From Streptomyces sp. NBC_01750 (lineage in GTDB: Bacteria; Actinomycetota; Actinomycetes; Streptomycetales; Streptomycetaceae), in NCBI RefSeq assembly GCF_035918095.1, contig NZ_CP109137.1:5582001-5646000 (forward strand): a DNA stretch of 64,000 bases. Direction: 5' to 3'. Below are positions 43,696 to 52,711 of the stretch, piece by piece; positions within the stretch are counted from its first letter, which is position 1; the number at the start of each line of letters is the position of its first letter. The position numbers and the translations under genes are program-made. The notes under the pieces were generated by a model. That model was not told the DNA's origin, ran no database searches, and worked only from the letters and a program-made list of their open reading frames with translations.

Positions 43696-45078
43696 TCACA
43701 TGGCCGCGCGGTCCAGCAGCTCGGCGACGGGCGCGATCGTCCGGTGCGGCTGAAGCCTGAGTAGGAACTCGTTCGCGCGTTGCTGGGGCCGGACGGAGCC
43801 GATTCCGGCGGAGAGATCCATGGCCTTGGTGATCACGGTTGCTGACTGCTCGATCTCTCCGGCGTCCAGGTAGGCGTGTGCCAGCCAGGTGAGGTACAGC
43901 GACTTGTCGCGGGCGTGAGCGTCGTCGAAGTCGGCTAGCGCTTCTTCGAGGGCGGGCACGGCCCGTAGTGGCCGGTGCAGCTCGGTCCAGCAGCGGCCCT
44001 TCATGATCTGGAGCTCGCGGGTGTCTACCCACGATGACCAGTCGGGCCCGGGTCGATCGCCGCCGTTCCCCGTCAACGCTTCCTCGGCCTGGCCGAGTGC
44101 TTGCTCGGTTTCCTTGGCCTGGCCTGCTTTGGCATGGGCCCACGCGCGACGTTCAAAGAGCAGGGCCCGGACAGTCGCGGGCGCGTCTGCGCTGGCTGTC
44201 TCGCAGGATGCGGCGGCGGTCGCCACTCCGGACGTGCCGGTGCTGACCTGCTGGTATGCGAGGAACGCGAGGGAGTTGCCTGCCAGCGCCGCGTCCTGGG
44301 CCTCGGTCGCCGCCTGAAAGGCCTTCTCGTAGAGGGCTGACGCCTCGGTCTGCCGTCCTGCGTCGAACGCTGCCCAGCCTGCCTGCTGCGCCTGCTCGGC
44401 CACCAGACTGAGGAGCTGTCGACCGGTGTTCTCCGTGTACGAGGCGTTGCGCAGCAGGTTCATGGTGGTGCCGAGTTCGGCGCGGTAAATGTGCCGGGTA
44501 TCGGCTCCGCCGAGTACGTCATCGAGGCTGCGAAGACGGGTGGTGCGCCGCTGAAGGTGCTGCACCTGCCGTTGCCCGATGCGGCGGCCGGCGGTGGATC
44601 CTGGCGTCATGGCCGCGCCGGTGGCGATGCCGATGGAAGCTGCGAGGAACCTCCTGCGCTGCACTTCGTCTCCTTCGAGGTCGACGGTTCCCACATCATC
44701 GGGCTCGGGCACACCCGCAATTCTTGGGGCGTCGGTCGCGAGGGGAGAGATCAGCTCCGGGCGACTTGCGGATGTGGGCGTCGATGCCTGCTCCCACGGG
44801 CGCGGTGCCATCCCGATCATGTGGCCGGGGATGCTCAGGGCGTCTGCGATGTACGCGATCTTCTCGTACGTGGTGATCGCGCCGTCGCCTCGCGCCAGCT
44901 TCCCCACTCGCTCCGGCTTGATGTCGCACGCGTCGGCGATTTTCAGGAAGCTGATCCCGCCCCATTGCCGGGCCAGCCTGAAGACCTGTCCGAAGTCGTG
45001 TCGCTTCAGCGCGGTCTGCACATCGGATCGGCCAAGGACATGGGCCGGTAATGCCGTCGGTGAGAGGTCTCCTGACAC
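43696..45078 (-). CDS. XRE-type regulator with C-terminal TPR-like repeats
   Basis: About 460 residues from GTG 45078 (a GTG nine codons further up, 45105, is also possible but has no ribosome site). N-terminal helix-turn-helix (about 20-75, FLKIADACDIKPERVGKLAR), an acidic linker, a basic helical middle, and tetratricopeptide-like helices (about 225-450, AGRQTEASALYEKAFQAATE). This is the regulator of a family common in Streptomyces beside small ATP-binding proteins. It is divergent from one here, with a 15-bp palindrome between them that is its likely operator. The signal sensed is unknown. Confidence 0.85.
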   Translation of the reverse strand: MSGDLSPTALPAHVLGRSDVQTALKRHDFGQVFRLARQWGGISFLKIADACDIKPERVGKLARGDGAITTYEKIAYIADALSIPGHMIGMAPRPWEQASTPTSASRPELISPLATDAPRIAGVPEPDDVGTVDLEGDEVQRRRFLAASIGIATGAAMTPGSTAGRRIGQRQVQHLQRRTTRLRSLDDVLGGADTRHIYRAELGTTMNLLRNASYTENTGRQLLSLVAEQAQQAGWAAFDAGRQTEASALYEKAFQAATEAQDAALAGNSLAFLAYQQVSTGTSGVATAAASCETASADAPATVRALLFERRAWAHAKAGQAKETEQALGQAEEALTGNGGDRPGPDWSSWVDTRELQIMKGRCWTELHRPLRAVPALEEALADFDDAHARDKSLYLTWLAHAYLDAGEIEQSATVITKAMDLSAGIGSVRPQQRANEFLLRLQPHRTIAPVAELLDRAAM

Positions 45079-45134
45079 GCGCTTCCCCAAACTGCCTGGG
45101 CACAAGGAATATCAGCGATTCTCAGCGCCGAGTT

Positions 45135-45149
45135 TACCCATCATGGGTA
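45135..45149. promoter_or_regulatory. Palindrome between XRE-TPR and ATP-binding genes
   Basis: TACCCATCATGGGTA: perfect 7-bp arms around one base, 57 bases from the XRE start and 52 bases from the divergent start. Probable operator of the XRE-TPR regulator. Confidence 0.6.
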
Positions 45150-45200
45150 CCCCTATCGCCGGGAATCGATGGGGCGGATGAGACGCCCATCCTCTGAGGC

Positions 45201-45632
45201 ATGCAGGAGCGACAGGATGCGCTGAACGGCCCGGAGATGGTGTGCCGATGGGCTCGCCATCCGCGGTGCGTCGGCCTGGCCCGCGTCGAGCTGCGCAAGA
45301 CGCTCGCCGCCTGGGGCCTGGCAGAGATTGAGGACACGGCTCTGCTCGTGCTCTCCGAACTGGTCACGAATGCCGTCCGGCATGCGCACGTTTCGCCGGG
45401 GCGTGAGATCGAGACCCGCTTTCAACTGGCCGGCGAAGACCTCCGTATCGAGGTGCATGACAGCTCGGACGTGTGGCCCCACGAGCATGCCGCTGCCAGC
45501 GACTCGGAGTGCGGACGAGGACTCGTCCTGGTCGGCGTGTTTGCGGACCAGTGGGGCGTGAGCGAACGCGGCGGGGTCGGAAAGTCCGTATGGGCACTGA
45601 TGTCGGTGCCGCCTCAGGACGGAGACAGTTGA
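45201..45632 (+). CDS. HATPase (anti-sigma-factor-like) ATP-binding protein
   Basis: A 143-residue cytosolic protein of the SpoIIAB/RsbW-like GHKL ATPase type. N-box ELVTNAVRHAH near residue 52, D-box EVHDSSD near 85, and glycine loop GRGLVLVGVF near 106 are present. Proteins of this family bind or phosphorylate partners; in Streptomyces they sit beside XRE regulators and small zinc-ribbon proteins. The stop codon overlaps the next start (TGATG), so expression is coupled. Confidence 0.88.
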   Translation: MQERQDALNGPEMVCRWARHPRCVGLARVELRKTLAAWGLAEIEDTALLVLSELVTNAVRHAHVSPGREIETRFQLAGEDLRIEVHDSSDVWPHEHAAASDSECGRGLVLVGVFADQWGVSERGGVGKSVWALMSVPPQDGDS

Positions 45633-45934
45633 TGGACGGTACTCAGAAGCCTGTGAACGCCGGCGCGTTGGAGCCTCAGTCGGCGAGACCTCGCTCAGTT
45701 ATGCGGTTCGCCGACTGGATGTTGAGCACGGACAGGCAAGGCAGCGGGCCGGTCTATGAGGCCGAGTGCACGACATGCGGCGAGTCCTCCGACGCGGCGG
45801 AAAGCAAGGACGAGCCTGAGCTTTGGTGCTTGCGGCACGCGGGCGCTCTCGGACACACCGGCTTCCGCGGGATCACGACCGCGTTCTTCCGCGCCGCTCT
45901 GGTCAACGCGCGAAGTGATGGTGCGGACTCATGA
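45632..45934 (+). CDS. Small zinc-ribbon-like protein (DUF7848 type)
   Basis: A 100-residue protein with ECTTCGESS and a later ELWCLRHAG segment, giving two cysteine/histidine clusters (Cys-x2-Cys and Cys-x2-His) typical of a small zinc site, followed by TGFRGITTAFFRAAL. Its neighbours on both sides are coupled by overlapping start/stop codons: TGATG before and ATGA after. It is the standard partner of the HATPase protein upstream; reaction or partner unknown. Confidence 0.8.
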   Translation: MDGTQKPVNAGALEPQSARPRSVMRFADWMLSTDRQGSGPVYEAECTTCGESSDAAESKDEPELWCLRHAGALGHTGFRGITTAFFRAALVNARSDGADS

Positions 45935-46020
45935 GGCAGCGATTATGCGCCCTCGGAATCGTCGTCTTCTGGATCGCGGTCTACGTGCCGTTGGCGGTGA
46001 TCAGTGATCCCTATTCGTAA
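45931..46020 (+). CDS. 29-residue membrane peptide, coupled to the zinc-ribbon gene
   Basis: ATG at 45931 overlaps the preceding stop by ATGA. The product MRQRLCALGIVVFWIAVYVP (first 20 residues) continues as LAVISDPYS, 29 in all: a basic start, one membrane helix and an acidic/polar end. The stop TAA lies 38 bases before a 13-bp terminator stem. Coupling plus terminator position argue that it is a real gene, easily missed because of its length. Confidence 0.7.
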   Translation: MRQRLCALGIVVFWIAVYVPLAVISDPYS

Positions 46021-46057
46021 GCCTTTTGGCGTCTGGCCCGCGTAGGCCGGATGCAGG

Positions 46058-46100
46058 CCGGACCGCCCCCTTGGCCTGGAAGCATTCGGGGGCGGTCCGG
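46058..46100 (+). terminator. Terminator of the HATPase operon
   Basis: Perfect 13-bp stem CCGGACCGCCCCC / GGGGGCGGTCCGG with a 17-base loop, 38 bases after the stop of the 29-residue peptide. Confidence 0.85.
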
Positions 46101-46160
46101 TTTGGGGTGCAGATGCAACCCGGTGCCGATGGTACCGGGGCAACGTCGTGTCCATGATCG

Positions 46161-46502
46161 ATGACCCCTCTCATGGTCGGAGTTGAGCCAGCGACGGGGA
46201 AGGGACTGCAAGCGGATGCACGACCCAGAGGACGCGGGTTTCGAGAGCGAGCCTTCGACCCTGACGACGTGGTGTGGGTGCGCGGGTTCGACTACGTGGC
46301 GGGCTGGCGTGATGCGGCGGACGCCGGCGCGGAGTTGGCGGACGCGTTGGCGAGCGCGGGGTTCGACAGGGCGGGCCTCCACTGGCAGGCCAGGACGAAT
46401 GCAGACGGGACCGGGACGGTGCGGTTGGCGCTGTCGGCGGCAGGGGCTCGTGACGTGGCGGCGCTTGTGCGAGCGGTCGCTCGGCTAGGCAAGGCAAGCT
46501 GA
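46161..46502 (+). CDS. Hypothetical protein with C-terminal VRAVARLGK motif
   Basis: A 113-residue protein; the first 35 residues are probably not native (a later start is possible), and the core is DDVVWVRGFDYVAGWRDAAD, then ELADALASAGFDRAGLHWQA, then DVAALVRAVARLGKAS. The last 40 codons (46383-46502) are duplicated at 58289-58408 with about 90% identity. It looks like a small alpha/beta protein. Function unknown. Confidence 0.6.
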   Translation: MTPLMVGVEPATGKGLQADARPRGRGFRERAFDPDDVVWVRGFDYVAGWRDAADAGAELADALASAGFDRAGLHWQARTNADGTGTVRLALSAAGARDVAALVRAVARLGKAS

Positions 46503-46742
46503 GGCAGCAGCGTGCCAAGTCTGTGGCACAGGCACCAAGTCGGTGTCTCAACCTGATTTCCCGTGCCGTGGGCCGTTGGCGTGCCGCAGCTGCCTTGACT
46601 GGGCGAAGCCTGAGCTGCAAGTTGCCGGGGCCCGTAGACCAGCTACGGCTGGCGAAGCAGAGGCCCGGCGGCCCTCTCCACTTGTTCTGGCACCGATCTG
46701 GCACGGGCACCTGAGGGTGCGCCCGCTGAGAAAGCAGCCAGC

Positions 46743-47090
46743 TCACGGCCGCAGGCATTCTCCCTGCGGATCAAAGCAGACGAGTCCGTGCTCGCGAGCC
46801 AGCGAAGCGGCGTACTCAGACACTTCCTCAGCCTTGCTGTCGGAAATGAGCAGGTACACGATCGGCCCCGAGGCCTCGTCGCTGACCGGTGGCGACGCCC
46901 ATACGACACTGTTCTCGACGTCCGGGTATCGCTCGACGAGCGCTTCGACGTAGGCCACGATGCGGGGCGCCGACGGCACGACGGCGCCATCCGACTCGAG
47001 GTAGCGCGCATAGAGCTCGTCGTAGACCGAGTCCGCCTGATGGTTGTCGAGTGGACGTTCACCGTCCCACACAGCAAGGTCGTAGCTCAC
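46743..47090 (-). CDS. Conserved hypothetical protein (MSYDLAVW type)
   Basis: A 115-residue cytosolic protein starting at GTG (SYDLAVWDGERPLDNHQADS). The pattern SYDLxxW..P, VYDELYARYLESD and IVAYVEALVERYPD is that of a widespread small-protein family, often of the type found with toxin or immunity genes; that link is not shown here. No catalytic motif is visible. Confidence 0.6.
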   Translation of the reverse strand: MSYDLAVWDGERPLDNHQADSVYDELYARYLESDGAVVPSAPRIVAYVEALVERYPDVENSVVWASPPVSDEASGPIVYLLISDSKAEEVSEYAASLAREHGLVCFDPQGECLRP

Positions 47091-47250
47091 AGGCGAATCG
47101 TTGCAGGTGACAGCTCAGCCGGAGCCAGCAGACCCCCTCTACGTTGACGTCAGCCGTGTAACCCACGTCCGTTGAGGGCGTCGGTCGAGGACTGTACGAC
47201 GATGAACACGCTGCAATCGGCAACCTGGCGGGCTTGGATACCATCCGCCG

Positions 47251-47700
47251 ATGGAATGGTGGAAGACGATCGCGCCGCTTGTGGGCGTTGCTCTGGGCAG
47301 CCTTGGCACGCTGTTGGGGCAGAGGCTGGCTGACACCCGCTCCCTCCGGCGGGACCGAATATTGGCTCACGTAGAAGCGAAGCTTCGTCTGCGTGCCGAG
47401 CGGGTCACCCTCCAGCGGGAAGCCATTATCGAGATTCAACACGGGCTCGAAGCCGTCATGGCAGCGAACAGTCCTAATCGAGGACGATCCCTGAGTAATG
47501 AGTTCCGTGCGGCGGCTACGCAGTCGGCTCTTCATCTCAACGCGCACGTCGCTCGGCTGGAGGACCGTGAGCTTGCCACTAGCGTGCAGGAGTGGTTGGG
47601 GTCTCATGCAAGCGCAGAAGCGGCCCGGACGGCCTTGGATGACCTTCAAGATCACCTCAGTCGTCACCTGCGGGCTCTGTACTCAGATCAGCCGGTCTAA
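47251..47700 (+). CDS. Membrane-anchored coiled-coil protein
   Basis: A 149-residue protein: one N-terminal membrane segment (WKTIAPLVGVALGSLGTLLG) with a Gly-rich face, then a helical, charged cytoplasmic coiled coil with LHLNAHVARLEDRELATSVQ. A second protein with the same start MEW..P...G...G.G.TL is encoded at 58441-58917, so this is one of two paralogues. Function unknown. Confidence 0.6.
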   Translation: MEWWKTIAPLVGVALGSLGTLLGQRLADTRSLRRDRILAHVEAKLRLRAERVTLQREAIIEIQHGLEAVMAANSPNRGRSLSNEFRAAATQSALHLNAHVARLEDRELATSVQEWLGSHASAEAARTALDDLQDHLSRHLRALYSDQPV

Positions 47701-47767
47701 TAACGCGCTCGATGGCGGAGTAGCCAGGCGATTTCCCTATCTCGTCGCCTCGGCTCGTGCCCCCATC

Positions 47768-48316
47768 TCATCCTGCATCTCCGGCATTCCACCGGAGATG
47801 CGTTTCCTTAGCTACGTGTAGGAGAACCGATTGCAGGGCTGCCCGGTGTGCGCCACGCTCCTTCATCGCGTGACAGTTGGGGCATAGAGCGACCATCTGT
47901 ACAGGATGATCGCGGCCGCCACCAGCAATGCGCTCCACATGGTCCACCTCCAAGATCGCCTGACCATGATCAGTAAGGTCAGAGGGTTGGCCGCCGCACG
48001 AGGGATTCTCGCACTGTCCCTGGCAACGCAGAAGTACAGCCTCCCTAGCTTCCTTGAGGCGTACCGGTTCACGTCTCACATGCTCACGCCGACCCCCGCT
48101 GGCGGCGGATTCGCGCTCCTCGACCTTTTCTACGAGCGCGCGATACCTGGCAGACACCCTGGGCGGCTGCAAGTCACGGATTGCCAAGGAACTACTAGGG
48201 CGGACTCGTCTGGATTTCAAGTGGCGCGCCGAGTAGGGCTGTCCGTTGCTCAATGGATTCCTTGAGACCGTCTTATGGTCCGACACGGGCCCCCTCCAGT
48301 CGCCTTCAGCAGGCAT
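47768..48316 (-). CDS. HNH endonuclease
   Basis: Zinc-binding HNH nuclease, active site in ILEVDHVERIAGGGRDHPVQ followed by MVALCPNCHAMKERG, with a paired cysteine motif CENPSCGG upstream; the metal is held by these cysteines and the histidines. The first 53 residues are not typical, and a GTG at 48157 (SARYRALVEKVEERESAASG) is a better start. Related proteins are usually longer at the N terminus, so this may be a C-terminal domain. Could be a lone restriction or mobile nuclease. Confidence 0.75.
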   Translation of the reverse strand: MPAEGDWRGPVSDHKTVSRNPLSNGQPYSARHLKSRRVRPSSSLAIRDLQPPRVSARYRALVEKVEERESAASGGRREHVRREPVRLKEAREAVLLRCQGQCENPSCGGQPSDLTDHGQAILEVDHVERIAGGGRDHPVQMVALCPNCHAMKERGAHRAALQSVLLHVAKETHLRWNAGDAG

Positions 48317-48423
48317 GACCGCGGCTGGGAGAACATGTGCCGGTTTCAGGCTGGTTGGTGCTGTACGCGGCCCAGTTCGCGGCTCGGCACCCCCTGATGC
48401 GGAGACCTGGGTCAGTCTGAAGC

Positions 48424-49592
48424 GTGGACCTCGAAGAGTTGCTGAGCGTCATGGACCGTGCTGCCGCCAACTTGGCCAAGCTAGAAGCCGTCTGGGCACG
48501 CGCGTCGGTCTTTGTCCCCGATAGCCCGCGCGGGGATCTAACCCTGAATACGATGATCATCGCCGAGCCTGGGCCGACTTTCTCCCGGGCCTTCCGCCGA
48601 TTGATGGTTGGATAATTACCGGCCAGCTACCCGACATTGATGAAATGGGTCAGAGCTTTATCGACTATGCCGAAATTGGCGAGCTGCCGGTGGCTGTTTG
48701 GGAAGCCGGCGAGAAGCCAGCCAAAGACCTTGCCGACTATCGGTATCGTCTACATCGGGCCCGGCGAAGGGCAGTTGCAGGACGACTGCAACAACTTCAG
48801 GCCCAGGTGGAAATAGCTCTGCCGGGAATTCTTCAAGATGTTCCACGCGCATCTCGCGAACGGCTCGTCAACCCTTCGGTCAACATCATCACCTCTGCGG
48901 TCAGCGCGATTGAGAGGCTCCTCGGGGATACTGCGGAGAGGAAGGGGCGCTGGGGCGACCTTCACCGACACATTTCCTTCGGAGAGGGCCACGACTGGCA
49001 CGATATCGCGGAGATCGATTGGCCCAGTATCCAGCCCGATATCGACAGCGGTGCCTTGTCCGATTCCGATCCGCTCCCTGTGCCGGACCTCGACCTTGGA
49101 AGCGCAGCAGCCGGAAGCCTGACGGGCGTAGCTACGATTGCGCTACCCTGGGACCGCTTAGATGATGACAAGTTCGAGAGACTTCTATACGACCTCCTCC
49201 GCGACTTCGCCGAAGATGAGAATGTCCAGTGGTTGATGCACACGCGCGCACCTGATCGTGGACGTGATCTCTCTCTAGACCGTGTCATCAGAGACGGCAC
49301 TGGTGGTGTGCGAAGCGAGCGGGTCATCGTCCAAGCCAAGCATTGGTTGAAGCGATCGGTGGATGTGGCCGCTCTAGCGGCGACCGTCGCAGCCGTGAAG
49401 TTGTGGGAGCCGCCAGTCGTGCGCGGACTCGTCATGGCGACCTCCGGCCGCTTCACCGCCGACGCAGTCTCCTGGGCGGAACAACAAAACGAGAGCGGCT
49501 CCGCTCCATACATAGAGTTGTGGCCCGACAGCCGTTTGGAGACCTTGCTCGCGCAGAAGCCCCACCTTGCGGCAGCCCATGGTCTCCGATGA
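48424..49592 (+). pseudogene. Mrr-type restriction endonuclease, frameshifted
   Basis: GTG 48424 starts DLEELLSVMDRAAANLAKLE; at a run of four G (48532-48535) the frame must gain one base, because the correct continuation (SNPEYDDHRRAWADFLPGLP, then IDGWIITGQLPDID) is in another frame. From there the protein is open to 49592 and contains the helix FERLLYDLLRDFAEDENVQW and the PD-(D/E)xK site GRDLSLD .. ERVIVQAKHW. Full length would be about 389 residues. Likely a non-functional or error-containing restriction nuclease; a programmed shift is not suggested by the site. Confidence 0.75.
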
Positions 49593-49952
49593 CCTGCCTG
49601 CTGCCGGTAGTGGATTGCATCCTCACCGAAGCCGGCGGCGCACTGGTGGCTGCACTGGCGTACGGAGGGCGGTTGAGTATCACCGCTTTAGGAGCGAGGT
49701 GGGGCGAGTTGGGGTCTGACCTGCGGGATGCCGACTTCGGCGTCTGCTAGCTGTGACCTCCGTCAGCAGCCGCAGCTCCCCGTGAGTCCCCGCCCAATCT
49801 GGCGCGGTTGTGGCACAGACGGCTTCAGATCCGTAGCTCCAGCGAGATCCGGCGCCTACGGTCAGTCGGGCCATTAGTTGCCCTCGTACGGCATGGGGCG
49901 GGCCGACGATGCCCACCGGTCTGCGGGCATGATCTTCCCCGGAGGGACGGAT
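49593..49952. other. 360-bp gene-free stretch
   Basis: No supported gene. Probably the 3' side of the nuclease gene and promoter of the next small gene; its right end has GGAGGGACGGAT. Confidence 0.4.
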
Positions 49953-50171
49953 ATGGACGTTGTAGAACTGATGGAATGGCTGGCCGAGCGAGGGTGCTCG
50001 ATGGTATTCAAGGCTGATGGTGAGCGCACACGCGGACATCGATGGATGGTGATCGTCTCTGGCGGTGTCTTGGGGGAGTCGTTCCTCAGGCGTGACTTGG
50101 CATCCGCCGAAGCATGCCTTGAGGCCACACTCGCCCACTTGGAGAGCCGCGGCATATCGCCGTTCGCCTGA
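49953..50171 (+). CDS. Small hypothetical protein
   Basis: A 72-residue protein starting at ATG 49953, eight bases after GGAGG; an upstream extension lacks a ribosome site. Content: DVVELMEWLAERGCSMVFKA, then RTRGHRWMVIVSGGVLGES, then a helix SAEACLEATLAHLESRG. Looks like a small alpha/beta fold; no family recognised. Confidence 0.6.
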   Translation: MDVVELMEWLAERGCSMVFKADGERTRGHRWMVIVSGGVLGESFLRRDLASAEACLEATLAHLESRGISPFA

Positions 50172-50350
50172 GACCGGAGCTTCGGAATCACGTGTGTGAG
50201 GTCTCACGCAAACAGCCTGACCTGCGAGTTGGCCGCCTTCACTTGGGTCTTCGCACCTGCGACGGGTCCATGGTTGACCGTGATTTACCGATCGATCTGG
50301 CACGGATCTGGCACGGACATGGAAGGGGCGCGGTCTGGAACCATGGGCCC

Positions 50351-50836
50351 GTGGAGATCAGAACGGAGTTGCAGCGCCTGGTGGGATCGCTGGCCGACGG
50401 CGAGAGCGTCTACGGGCGAGTTGCCCCCGGGGATGTTGGCGCCGTCGCGGAGGAGGTTCATCGTCTCGCCGCGGAGGCTCAGCAGGCCTGGGCGCGCTAT
50501 GCCGTGAAGGGGGCCCTGGGACCGGACTCACCGGCGGAGACCGCTGACGCGCTTCGTGAGACGACGAGCCAGCGTGCGGTGGAACTCATGACCTACCTCT
50601 CGGTCGATGACCTGGTATTCCTTGGGCAGGGTAGGCGCGACCGTGCCCGCGCGTTGCGAGCCGCTGAGCGCCTGGTGAAGCTCCTCGGCTATGACTCGCA
50701 GTGGTGGACGAACATCGACGACCTCTCCGCCGACGTCCGAGCATGGACACCAGTGACCCGACAGACCTTCGATGGGGTCATTGCAGGTGCTGGGAATGGG
50801 CTCGTTGTCGCGCTGCTGCAGGTGGGCGAGGACTGA
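50351..50836 (+). CDS. Hypothetical helical protein
   Basis: A 161-residue soluble protein from GTG 50351 (EIRTELQRLVGSLADGE); frames upstream are open but unlike. Mostly helical, Ala/Arg/Glu-rich, with LFLGQ-like VDDLVFLGQGRRDRARALRA and a terminal hydrophobic strand GVIAGAGNGLVVALLQV. No family recognised. It lies 30 bases from a convergent membrane-protein gene. Confidence 0.55.
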   Translation: MEIRTELQRLVGSLADGESVYGRVAPGDVGAVAEEVHRLAAEAQQAWARYAVKGALGPDSPAETADALRETTSQRAVELMTYLSVDDLVFLGQGRRDRARALRAAERLVKLLGYDSQWWTNIDDLSADVRAWTPVTRQTFDGVIAGAGNGLVVALLQVGED

Positions 50837-50867
50837 GGGCGACAGTCGAGAACAGGCGAGCACCGCT

Positions 50868-51470
50868 TCAGGAGACGCGCGTCACCCGCAAGGTGTCCAA
50901 CACAATGGCCCCCGGGGGAAGGGCTTTCATGCCCTCGTTCTTGATCTTGCGGAACTCGACGTCGATCACGTGGTCCTTGATCTGCGCTGCACCCTCGGCA
51001 TCGACCAGCACGGCGTGCAAATCAGATTGCTTGTCCAGGGTGTCCTTGGTCCCGACACGAAGATAGGCGCAGTCCCACTCGCCGCCCTGCAGGGTGCAGG
51101 GACTGTACTTGGGGTAGAAGAGCCCTCCATCCACGTCTCTGACGAACGCCCACACTGCGTACCCGGCCGGCCGGTGCTGAACGTCACCGGAGAACTCGAC
51201 GCGCTCACCAACGGCCGGGTTCCGAGGTTGCTCGATGGAACCAGTCGGCTTCTTCGTTGGCGCTTCCTCGTCCTGAAGCCATGGCCCTGCGATGAAGGCT
51301 GCGGCCAACACCATGAGTGCCGTCACCAGGTTGCTGAGGGCGATGACGAGGCCATTGTGTCTCTCCGCCCATGAAGGACTGTTTGGCGAGGCTGGCGCCC
51401 CAGCCGGGTGAGTCGCAGAGGCGGGCGATGGCGACGGCACGGGTGGCGGCAGGGGCGGCTGAACGGACAT
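50868..51470 (-). CDS. Hypothetical membrane protein with exported domain
   Basis: A 200-residue protein. A Pro/Ser/Ala-rich cytoplasmic N terminus, one membrane segment (LVIALSNLVTALMVLAAAFI), and an outside domain with RPAGYAVWAFVRDVDGGLFY and SPCTLQGGEWDCAYLRVG (a likely disulfide). I recognise this pattern in other Streptomyces hypothetical proteins. ATG at 51470. Confidence 0.7.
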   Translation of the reverse strand: MSVQPPLPPPVPSPSPASATHPAGAPASPNSPSWAERHNGLVIALSNLVTALMVLAAAFIAGPWLQDEEAPTKKPTGSIEQPRNPAVGERVEFSGDVQHRPAGYAVWAFVRDVDGGLFYPKYSPCTLQGGEWDCAYLRVGTKDTLDKQSDLHAVLVDAEGAAQIKDHVIDVEFRKIKNEGMKALPPGAIVLDTLRVTRVS

Positions 51471-51854
51471 GAATCACCCGATTCGACATAGGAGGACCGT
51501 AGGTCGCCGTCAGTATCTACTTTGTCACCTGACGTGGTTGGCCGTTTGTCAGATCACGGATGCCGTGTGGTATCGCGGCCGCAAGCGGTACCCGAACTGG
51601 TGGTCACGGCATCCTGTACGTGCTGCAAGCCGCATCACCCGGGAGCGCCTGTCGCAGAAGCTCGGCTTTGGCTCGGGCAGGACCTGCAGCTACACATCTG
51701 CTACTGCGACATGTGCTGGCCGCACTCGGCTCTATCTGAGCTTGGGAAGCTGCGATCATTGGCGGTGGCTTCGGGCGCTGACCTGGGAGAACGTCTGAGA
51801 CGGGATGTCATCGCCCTTGCTCGCTTTCACCGTGATTTCCCGCTGTTCCCCGCT
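51471..51854. other. 384-bp stretch, no clear gene
   Basis: An uncertain plus-strand frame contains DLQLHICYCDMCWPHSALSE, a cysteine-rich sequence that might be a remnant, but its 3' half is the antisense of a better gene. Nothing supported. Confidence 0.35.
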
Positions 51855-52400
51855 CTATCTGGTGCGCTTGTGGTGCAGGAGGGCACAGCTACAGCGACGA
51901 CCGTTGCGGTGCTGTCGGTCGGGGCCGTCGCCACGGAGTCCGGCGCAAGCGCCTTCGGAAGGTGCCAGTCGGCGCAGGGTCATAGCTGGCGTCGTCCCAC
52001 AGCCCCGGCGCAGGTGCCTGAATTCGTAGTCGCGCCCAGCCGCTGAGTCCTCACAAGTTTCGGCCCAAATACGGTCGAACGGCGGCCGGCGCATCTGTGA
52101 AGAGATGGCACCGCTCCAGTCACGCCACGTGTCGTCGGAAACCCACCCCTGAGCCCGCAAGTCAGCTTCGTCCTCACTGAGACGGAAGTACAGACGGATC
52201 GCCATTTCCTCCCGCTCGTTCAATGCGGGTGTCCCTATGCCGCGCAGAGTGCGAGGTGACAGCTTGTCAAGCAACGACCAGTAGCGAGCAACGTAGAAGT
52301 CCTCGACCTGGCGCACGCGTTGCGTCCGCACCTGCCAGATCGCGAGCCCCGAGGCGACCGACGCCGTGACGAGGGTGATCGTAAGTGCTGGACTGCGCAC
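51855..52400 (-). CDS. Small membrane protein with chimeric 5' end
   Basis: Up to 181 residues from GTG 52400 (RSPALTITLVTASVASGLAI). One membrane segment, then QVEDFYVARYWSLLDKLSPR and EEMAIRLYFRLSEDEADLR, DDTWRDWSGAISSQMRRPPF: this part matches a recurrent Streptomyces family. The last 50 residues are Arg/Gly-rich and look unnatural. It is head to tail with a truncated protease gene, and the boundary at about 52390-52400 looks like a fusion point, so the start may not be native. Confidence 0.5.
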   Translation of the reverse strand: MRSPALTITLVTASVASGLAIWQVRTQRVRQVEDFYVARYWSLLDKLSPRTLRGIGTPALNEREEMAIRLYFRLSEDEADLRAQGWVSDDTWRDWSGAISSQMRRPPFDRIWAETCEDSAAGRDYEFRHLRRGCGTTPAMTLRRLAPSEGACAGLRGDGPDRQHRNGRRCSCALLHHKRTR

Positions 52401-52711
52401 CCCTCGGGGGAGGCTTTGAGGACCGTCGATACGGTGAACTTGATGCCGGTCACCGACGTGAGCTGGGCCGCGGCCTGTTTGGCGGCGGGCCCCAGCTTGG
52501 TCCGGGCGTCGGCGCTGGCGAACTGGATGGTGTAGCCGGTGCCGTCCGCCGACAGGGACTTGATGCCGGGCAGTGCCTTCCAGCCGTTACCCGAATAGAC
52601 CTGGGTGCCGGTGGTGTTGGCGGCGTCGGCACTGGTGGCGGGAAGGAGTAGCACGATGGTTGCGCCTGCGGCTATGGAGCAGAGCTCGCGCCCCAGGCCG
52701 GTGTATTTCAT
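52390..52711 (-). pseudogene. Secreted matrixin-like protease, N-terminal fragment
   Basis: Signal peptide (LCSIAAGATIVLLLPATSAD) and the start of the mature protein (TQVYSGNGWKALPGIKSLSA, then GYTIQFASADARTKLGPAAK, then LTSVTGIKFTVSTVL) are as in a Streptomyces secreted metalloprotease family whose catalytic HExGH lies further on. The similarity stops after about 100 residues and the reading frame runs into another gene, so the catalytic half is deleted. Confidence 0.6.

Noticed and set aside
48532..48535. Programmed frameshift in the Mrr-type nuclease gene
   Set aside because: Only four G and no slippery heptamer, pseudoknot or upstream ribosome-like element is evident. A simple indel or base-call error is more likely.
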